A stretch of DNA of 15,845 nt from an uncultured Desulfovibrio sp. (GTDB lineage: Bacteria; Desulfobacterota; Desulfovibrionia; Desulfovibrionales; Desulfovibrionaceae), in NCBI GenBank assembly GCA_900553145.1, contig USCL01000061.1:1-15845 (forward strand), in the 5' to 3' direction. Position 1 is the stretch's first letter; every line of letters starts with the position of its first letter. The position numbers and the translations under genes were made by a program. Shown here piece by piece: positions 1-4,902 of this stretch. The notes beneath the pieces were generated by a model. It was given only the letters and a program-made list of their open reading frames with translations. It searched no databases and was not told where the DNA came from.

Positions 1-15
1 CTTTGGCATAGAAGA

Positions 16-115
16 CCGGGGGAAGACGCTTTTTGAAAAAAGCGCCCTCCCCCGGGCCCCCACCCGCAAAGCTTCACGTTTATTGAATCCCTGTTCGCGG
101 CTTTTCCCCGTTGCC
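16..115 (+). repeat. Intergenic stem-loop repeat, copy A
   Basis: The outer stem pairs CCGGGGG (16-22) with CCCCCGG (49-55). An inner stem pairs CGCTTTTT (27-34) with AAAAAGCG (37-44) around a 2-nt loop. A C-rich spacer follows, then the family tail: a mini-hairpin TTCA(73-76)/TGAA(84-87), then ATCCCTGTTCGCGGCTTTTC and a GCC at 113-115. The tail matches copies B, C and E nearly base for base. By analogy with those copies, it probably lies just downstream of a + strand gene that ended before the window. No U-tract follows the hairpin, so it is not a standard intrinsic terminator. Confidence 0.75.
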
Positions 116-406
116 TTTTGGGCTTGTGGAGAGGCCGGGGGCAGGGATTTTATGGACTGGGAGGATTGGAAGGAAGGGGAATAACGGTTAGAGGGAAACG
201 CGGGGGTGTTTGTTTTCCTGTGGAGCCCCCTTTTTCCCAGAGCAGATCCATTTTGGAACGGTATACATTTCAAAGTAGGCATTCTGGCGAAAAACGTCGT
301 TTTCACCGGAATCCACGCCGCTTCGCAGTGCGCCACACCCGCGTGCGGCGAGGGTGGTTTCATTGTGAAATTGCTTTACGTTCAACGCAAAAAACAGGAG
401 ATTGCC
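116..406 (+). other. Leader region without a gene
   Basis: This stretch of about 290 nt lies between repeat copy A and the lytic transglycosylase start. No convincing gene is present: a reading frame open from 206 has no ribosome binding site and no conserved-looking protein before residue 407. A small perfect palindrome, AAAACG-T-CGTTTT, sits at 291-303 and could be an operator, but nothing else supports that. A promoter is expected here, but I see no clear -35/-10 pair. A ribosome binding site for the downstream TTG start lies at 396-400. Confidence 0.4.
396..400 (+). promoter_or_regulatory. Ribosome binding site that fixes a TTG start
   Basis: A perfect AGGAG lies 6 nt upstream of the in-frame TTG at 407. 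The upstream in-frame ATG at 206 and GTG at 365 have no comparable site. The in-frame GTG at 419 is too far away. Confidence 0.75.
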
Positions 407-1432
407 TTGGATGCTTCAGTGACGCGGCGCGCCTTGAGCGCCGTTCTGCTTCTGCTCGCGCTGATCGGCGCGGGCTGCGCGTCGCAGAGCCGGATTGTCT
501 ATGCGCAGCCTGACGGCGGGATACAGGCGCCCCGGTACCCGGCCTATCAGGGGAAGTACACGAGCGGCACCATCCCTTCGGCCTGGCTGCCCTTGTACCA
601 GCGTTTGCGCGCCGACGGGCTGGACGGCCCGGATCTGCCCGTCTTCTTTGCCTCGATGGGCACGCCCACGCAGGATCCGATGGGCCGCAAGATCAAGGAA
701 CTGTATACCAAGGCCTTCGCCCCGAAGCCGAAGCCCACGCCGCCGTCCGGAAAGCCCACGCCCCCCGCCCGGCTCAAGCCGCTGGTCTACCCCGGCGTGA
801 TCACTCCCGGGAACGTGGAAAAATGCCGGGCCTTCCTCGAGGCGAACAAGCCCGCGTTTGACTATGCCGAACGGACATTCGGCGTGCCGCGCCAGATTGC
901 CGTGTCGCTCCTGTTCGTGGAGACCCGCCTCGGCACGTTCTTGGGCAAGGAGAAGGCGTTTTATACGCTGGCGAGCATGGCCTCGTCCCGGCGTCCCGAG
1001 GCCATTCCCACCTATGTGGCGCAGCTTCCGGGCTCCGACGCGCCGGATCGCCAAAGCTGGATCCGGCAGCGCATGGAACAGCGTTCGGATTGGGCCTACA
1101 AGGAGCTTGTGGCCTTGCTTAAAAATATCCGGTCGTCCGGCGAGGACGCGCTGTCCATGCCGGGTTCCGTTTACGGGGCCATCGGCCTGTGCCAGTTCAT
1201 GCCCACGAACATCAGCCACTATGGGGCCGACGGCAGCGGGGACGGCGTGGTGAACCTGTTCACCGTGCCCGACGCCGTGGCGAGCCTTTCCAACTACCTC
1301 GCGCAGCATGGCTGGAACAAGGCGGCCACCCGGGCCCAGAAGCAGAAGGTCATCAAGACCTATAACCGCATCGACATCTACGCGAACACGATCCTCGGCC
1401 TTGCGGAAGCGCAAGGGTACGTAGCGGAATAA
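407..1432 (+). CDS. MltB-like lytic murein transglycosylase (GH103), putative lipoprotein
   Basis: Lytic transglycosylases of the MltB/Slt35 family cleave the MurNAc-GlcNAc bond of peptidoglycan and leave 1,6-anhydro ends; they act in the periplasm. The family signatures are clear. LFVETRLGTFLGK carries the catalytic glutamate at about residue 172. GSVYGAIGLCQFMP with a later SGDGVVNL matches the Slt35 GSFAGAMGYGQFMP/SGDG block. The chosen TTG start gives a clean signal peptide (MDASVTRRALS, then a Leu/Ala-rich core) ending in LIGAGC. That is a plausible but imperfect lipobox, because -3 is Gly. A Pro/Lys-rich linker (KPKPTPPSGKPTPP) separates the N-terminus from the catalytic domain. The protein is 341 aa, normal for MltB-type enzymes. 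It lies 181 nt upstream of the phosphoesterase on the same strand. The family call is firm; the lipoprotein call is inferred. Confidence 0.92.
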   Translation: MDASVTRRALSAVLLLLALIGAGCASQSRIVYAQPDGGIQAPRYPAYQGKYTSGTIPSAWLPLYQRLRADGLDGPDLPVFFASMGTPTQDPMGRKIKELYTKAFAPKPKPTPPSGKPTPPARLKPLVYPGVITPGNVEKCRAFLEANKPAFDYAERTFGVPRQIAVSLLFVETRLGTFLGKEKAFYTLASMASSRRPEAIPTYVAQLPGSDAPDRQSWIRQRMEQRSDWAYKELVALLKNIRSSGEDALSMPGSVYGAIGLCQFMPTNISHYGADGSGDGVVNLFTVPDAVASLSNYLAQHGWNKAATRAQKQKVIKTYNRIDIYANTILGLAEAQGYVAE

Positions 1433-1613
1433 AAACTGGCCGCTTGGTGATCCCTTACAGGGGCTTTGCTCGTCCACTCGACAGGGGGCACACCACCGAG
1501 AGGGGACGCCCCTTCACGGAATTGTATCCGTCCGTTCATCAATACGCCACGGAAGCGGCGTATCTGTTGGGCGTGCCTACAAAGAGGGGCCAATTTTTAT
1601 TCGGAGAATACAA
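1433..1613 (+). other. Intergenic spacer with two small hairpins
   Basis: This 181-nt gap holds AGGGG-acg-CCCCT (1501-1513) and ATACGCC-(8 nt)-GGCGTAT (1542-1563, perfect 7-bp stem). Neither has a proper U-tract directly behind it, so termination is uncertain. They could instead fold the leader of the phosphoesterase gene. I recognise no riboswitch consensus. Confidence 0.35.
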
Positions 1614-2777
1614 ATGACGTATCGCGTTTCCGGCAGGCTGCTGAATAAGGGTATTTTGGGCGCCGTGGCCGCCCTGCTCCTGCTGATGAGCCTGCTTGCG
1701 CCCGCACGGGCCGAACTGGTGCAGTTTGTCTACACGTCCGACCAGCACTATGGAATCACCCGCAAGGCATTCCGCGGGCTGGACAAGGTTTCTTCCCGCG
1801 AGGTGAATGCGGCGATGGTGCAGGCCATCAACGCGCTTCCCGGGGCCACGCTTCCCGAGGACGGCGGCGTCCGGGCCGGACAGCCCGTGCAGTGGGCCGA
1901 CGCGGTGATCTCCACCGGCGACATCGCCAACCGTATGGAAGGCACCGACGAACGCCTGATCCCCTCGGCCACGGAATGCTGGGCCCTGTTCGAGCGGCAG
2001 TACATCAAGGGTGTTTCGATCAAGGATCGCGCGGGCAAGGCGGCTGAAGTGCTGGCCATCCCCGGCAACCACGACGTGACCAACGCCGTCGGGTTTTACA
2101 GGGCGATGGCTCCGGCGAAGGACAACGGTTCTTTGCTTGCCATGTATAACCGCGCGAACAACGTTTCGCTGACGCCCGGACAATTCGACGTGAAGCGGGA
2201 CAAGGTCTTCCTGAACCGCGAATACGGCGGCGTGCGCCTGCTTTTCGTCCAGATGTGGCCCGACAGCGCGGCCCGCGCATGGCTTGACGGGCAATTGGGC
2301 GGCGTCCCTTCCGGAAAGCCGGTGCTGCTGTTCACCCACGATCAGCCGGACATTGAAGCCAAGCACCTCATCAACCCCAACGGCTCCGGCGGCATCAACG
2401 CGAAGGACAAGTTCGAGAATCTGGTTTCCGATGTCTCCAGCGTCACGAAATCCAAGGAAATCCCCGTCAAGGAGCATCGCGAACTTGCGGCGTTCCTGAA
2501 GAAGCACCCCTCCATCGTGGCCTACTTCCACGGCAACGAGAATTACAACGAGTTCTACACGTGGGGCGGCCCGGACAACGACATCGCCATGCCCGTGTTC
2601 CGCGTGGATTCGCCCATGAAGGGCAACGATTCCAGCAAGGACGAGAAGCTCCTTTCCTTCCAGATGGTGAGCATCGACACCGACGCCCGGAAAATGACCG
2701 TGCGCGAAGTGCTGTGGAACGCCAACCCCAAGGAGCCCGCGATCTCGTGGGGCGCGAGCAAGACCATCGGGTTTTAG
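1614..2777 (+). CDS. Secreted metallophosphoesterase (calcineurin-like)
   Basis: This is predicted to be a periplasmic phosphoesterase of the calcineurin-like, two-metal superfamily; the substrate is unknown. The signal peptide is residues 1-33, with a Leu-rich core and a likely APARA/EL cleavage. The superfamily blocks follow in order: SDQHYG (D43, H45), STGDIANR (D103), PGNHD (N152, H153, D154), LFTHDQP (H242) and YFHGNEN (H306). The last block usually reads GHxH; here it is GNEN, so one or both usual histidines are replaced or shifted. The length is 387 aa. The ATG start has GGAG (1603-1606) 7 nt upstream. The gene ends 22 nt before repeat copy B and converges on murJ. The superfamily assignment is solid; the reaction cannot be named from sequence alone. 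Confidence 0.88.
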   Translation: MTYRVSGRLLNKGILGAVAALLLLMSLLAPARAELVQFVYTSDQHYGITRKAFRGLDKVSSREVNAAMVQAINALPGATLPEDGGVRAGQPVQWADAVISTGDIANRMEGTDERLIPSATECWALFERQYIKGVSIKDRAGKAAEVLAIPGNHDVTNAVGFYRAMAPAKDNGSLLAMYNRANNVSLTPGQFDVKRDKVFLNREYGGVRLLFVQMWPDSAARAWLDGQLGGVPSGKPVLLFTHDQPDIEAKHLINPNGSGGINAKDKFENLVSDVSSVTKSKEIPVKEHRELAAFLKKHPSIVAYFHGNENYNEFYTWGGPDNDIAMPVFRVDSPMKGNDSSKDEKLLSFQMVSIDTDARKMTVREVLWNANPKEPAISWGASKTIGF

Positions 2778-2798
2778 GGCAACTGAACTTTGGACATT

Positions 2799-2917
2799 GG
2801 GGAAGGGAGGGAAAAGTTTTTCTTCAGAAAAGCTTTTCCCTCCCTTCCCCAAACCCCATCCCTCCCTTTCCAAAGACTTTCGTGTTTATCGAATCCCTGT
2901 TTGCGAGTTTTTCTGGC
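2799..2917 (+). repeat. Intergenic stem-loop repeat, copy B
   Basis: This copy has a perfect 18-bp stem: 2799-2816 (GGGGAAGGGAGGGAAAAG) pairs with 2833-2850. The loop holds a second stem, TTTTCT(2818-2823)/AGAAAA(2826-2831), so the whole hairpin has about 24 pairs with one internal mismatch. A pyrimidine-rich spacer (2851-2870) and the family tail follow: CCAAAGACTTTCG, mini-hairpin TTCG(2879-2882)/CGAA(2890-2893), then ATCCCTGTTTGCGAGTTTTT. It begins 22 nt after the phosphoesterase stop codon. No T-run follows the stem. Confidence 0.85.
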
Positions 2918-3029
2918 GCGGATTGTCTTTGAAACAAGACACATTGCAAAGTGGAAATGTTCCAAGCGAAAAGAGTGTATTGGAGTTTTTTTCCGCAAAA
3001 CACCTTTTCCAACTCCCCAAAAAAAGAAG

Positions 3030-3059
3030 CCGCCTGAACACTGTTCAGGCGGTTTTGTT
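3030..3059. terminator. Bidirectional rho-independent terminator
   Basis: CCGCCTGAACA at 3030-3040 pairs with TGTTCAGGCGG at 3042-3052, a perfect inverted repeat with one central base (a GC-rich 10-bp stem with an ACT loop in RNA). TTTTGTT follows on the + strand. AAAAAAAGAAG precedes it, which gives CTTCTTTTTTT on the - strand. It lies between the convergent phosphoesterase and murJ genes, beyond the stem-loop repeat on each side, and should stop transcription from both directions. Confidence 0.9.
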
Positions 3060-3181
3060 GCCTTCAGGGAAAGCCTGCAACAGGGATTCGATAAGGTCGA
3101 ACGTCTTGGGAGGGGAGGGGGGAGGGGGAACCGCTTGTCCCCTTCATGGGGATTCTCCAGAAAGGTCCCCCTCCCCCCTCC
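3060..3181 (-). repeat. Intergenic stem-loop repeat, copy C (inverted relative to B)
   Basis: On the + strand, GGAGGGGGGAGGGGGAACC (3114-3132) pairs with 3164-3181, an 18-bp stem with one bulged A. The interior carries a second small stem, TCCCC-ttcat-GGGGA. The tail, read on the - strand, is CCCAAGACGTTCG, mini-hairpin TTCGA/TCGAA (3087-3101), then ATCCCTGTTGCAGGCTTTCC to a GGC at 3060-3062. It starts 24 nt after the murJ stop codon. The 3108-3128 G-tracts also fit a G-quadruplex motif on the + strand. Confidence 0.82.
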
Positions 3182-3204
3182 AATCTTCTTCACCCCCTCT
3201 GCCC

Positions 3205-4794
3205 TTACTTTCTCCTCCTCAACGACAACGCCTCAGGCATGAACAGCTTGGCGAGCAGGAGATAGGGGACGGCAAAAAATACCCCGGCGACGCCGCAGAT
3301 GACGGCGTGGCGCATGGCGGCGGGGAGGTAGGCGTACAGCGAGGGGAGCCAGACGGGCAGGCGCGCGGGAAGCCCGTACACGGCGAAAAAGGCCAGCAGC
3401 GTGCCGGGCAGGACCAGCAGGAAGCCCTTGAGGAGCAGACGCCCCATGCCGTCGAACGCCCCCGCGCCGTGCTTGCGGACCCAGAACCACGAAAGGGCGA
3501 GGGTATAGACGAAGAGACAGAGCGTCGTGAGCATGGCCACGCCGAAAGCGCCCCAGAGTTTCACCGCGAGGGGATAGACGGGCAGGGCCGCAAGGGTCGC
3601 CGCCGTGCCCACGATGGCGGGGGTGAGGGTATTCTGGCGGGCGTAGAAGGCCCTCCCGATAACCTGCTGCACGACCCAGAAGGGGACGGAAAGGAGCAGT
3701 ATCTGGAGCAGCGGCGCGGCGAGCACGGTTTCCTCGGCTGAGAACCGCCCGCCTTCAAAGATGAACCCGAGCGTGGGCAGGGCGACGGCCATCATGTAGG
3801 CCGTGAGCGGGATGACCACGAGCATGCTCCCGCGCAGGGCGGTACCGAGGGTTTTGTCGAACCCCCCGTCGTCGCCCCGGGCCGCCAGCGCGGCGAGGAA
3901 CGGGAAGGACGCCACGCCCGCGGCCTGCGCCACGACGCCCACGGGGACCAGCATGATCCGCCGGGCGTAGCTCAGGAGGCTGACCGCCCCTTCCCCCGCC
4001 ATCGAGCCGAAAATACGCACGAACTGCTCGTCCATCGCCACAATGGACACGCCGAGCATGAGCGGCAGGGCCAGCAGGAGAAGCCGTTTGAGGAGGGGGT
4101 GCCGCAGGTTGAAGCGGAGGCGCAAGCCCGCCGGTATGCCTTCGGGCAAGGGTGCGCCCGAGGCGTGGGCCGCCGCGACGGGCAGCAGGAACGAGCCGAG
4201 GGCCGCGCCGAACAGGACGCCCCAGCAGAAGCCTTCCATGCCCCGCCCGGTCACGAGGAGGCCGCCCGCGATGATGCAGCCGTTGTAGATGAGCGGCGTG
4301 AGCGCGGGGGCGAGGAACTGCCTGCGGATATAGAGCAGGGCGGAGACGCACGCGCCGGGCAGGAAGAAAATCTGCGCGGGCAGGATGATGCGCAGGAAGT
4401 GGGCCAGACGGGCCTGTTTCTCCGGGGAAAAGCCCGGCCCGACGAGCCGGGCGAGTTCCGGCGCGAAGAGCCACGCTACGGCGGTCAGGGCGGTTATGCC
4501 GAGGGCCGCCCACCAGAATACCGCCGAGAAGAACCGCCAGCCGTCGGCCTCGTCCTCCTCAAAGCGTTTGGAGAGCAGCGGGATCAGCGTGATCGAGATG
4601 TAGCCGCCCGCGAGCAGGTAATTGAGGAAATCCGGGACCACGAAGGCCGCGAAATAGACGTCCGATTCCGCACCCGCCCCGAATTGCCACGAAACCACCT
4701 TGTCCCGCACCAGCCCCATGAGCCGGGACAGGAATACGCTGCCCGCCATGATCAGGGCCGCTATGCCCATTTTATGCGTTGCCGTCAGTCGCAC
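3205..4794 (-). CDS. murJ: Lipid II flippase MurJ (MviN family)
   Basis: MurJ moves undecaprenyl-linked peptidoglycan precursor (lipid II) from the inner to the outer face of the cytoplasmic membrane. The 529-aa product is almost entirely hydrophobic helices, as expected for a 14-helix MOP-superfamily transporter. The N-terminal block SRLMGLVRD...FGAGAESDVYFAAF matches the E. coli motif, with R24, R30 and D45 aligning to the important R18, R24 and D39. The later SYARRIMLVPVGVVAQAAG keeps the family arginine near E. coli R270. The E. coli RR pair (52-53) is replaced by N58-Y59. The start is GTG at 4794, supported by AAGGA (4801-4805) 6 nt upstream; an internal ATG (residue 9) lacks such a site. 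It is last in the minus-strand run, 108 nt after comEC. A non-essential MurJ-like paralogue is the alternative. Confidence 0.9.
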   Translation of the reverse strand: MRLTATHKMGIAALIMAGSVFLSRLMGLVRDKVVSWQFGAGAESDVYFAAFVVPDFLNYLLAGGYISITLIPLLSKRFEEDEADGWRFFSAVFWWAALGITALTAVAWLFAPELARLVGPGFSPEKQARLAHFLRIILPAQIFFLPGACVSALLYIRRQFLAPALTPLIYNGCIIAGGLLVTGRGMEGFCWGVLFGAALGSFLLPVAAAHASGAPLPEGIPAGLRLRFNLRHPLLKRLLLLALPLMLGVSIVAMDEQFVRIFGSMAGEGAVSLLSYARRIMLVPVGVVAQAAGVASFPFLAALAARGDDGGFDKTLGTALRGSMLVVIPLTAYMMAVALPTLGFIFEGGRFSAEETVLAAPLLQILLLSVPFWVVQQVIGRAFYARQNTLTPAIVGTAATLAALPVYPLAVKLWGAFGVAMLTTLCLFVYTLALSWFWVRKHGAGAFDGMGRLLLKGFLLVLPGTLLAFFAVYGLPARLPVWLPSLYAYLPAAMRHAVICGVAGVFFAVPYLLLAKLFMPEALSLRRRK

Positions 4795-4823
4795 TGGTCA
4801 TCCTTTGCTTGCTGGTTGGAAAC

Positions 4824-4847
4824 GGGGAGGAAGGCTCCTTCCTCTCC
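4824..4847 (-). other. Stem-loop between comEC and murJ
   Basis: GGGGAGGAAGG (4824-4834) pairs with CCTTCCTCTCC (4837-4847), 11 pairs with one G-U and a tight centre. A second perfect small hairpin, ATCCT-tcag-AGGAT, lies at 4866-4879. Neither has a strong T-tract in the direction of transcription. They may stabilise the comEC 3' end or partly attenuate murJ; the function is not decided by sequence. Confidence 0.4.
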
Positions 4848-4902
4848 GATTTGTATCGTTTCCCCATCCTTCAGAGGATATTGGGGGAGGTCTGGCGTCC
4901 TT

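Noticed and set aside
206..406. Upstream extension of the lytic transglycosylase to an ATG at 206
   Set aside because: The added residues resemble no export signal, and no ribosome binding site is near 206. The TTG at 407 has AGGAG 6 nt upstream and gives an immediate signal peptide.
1433..1613. Riboswitch in the leader of the metallophosphoesterase
   Set aside because: Only two short hairpins are present; I see no consensus of any riboswitch class I know.
3060..3181. Repeat copies as CRISPR repeats
   Set aside because: Copies are single, far apart, in both orientations and without spacers or cas genes.
2774..3193. Minus-strand open frame of about 139 codons in the convergent gap
   Set aside because: It consists of the stem-loop repeats and terminator read as protein; overlapping frames on both strands show the same artefact.
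2797..3741. Long + strand open frame across the repeats into the murJ antisense
   Set aside because: It is made of low-complexity repeat sequence and the complement of murJ. It has no family resemblance, and it runs through the bidirectional terminator.
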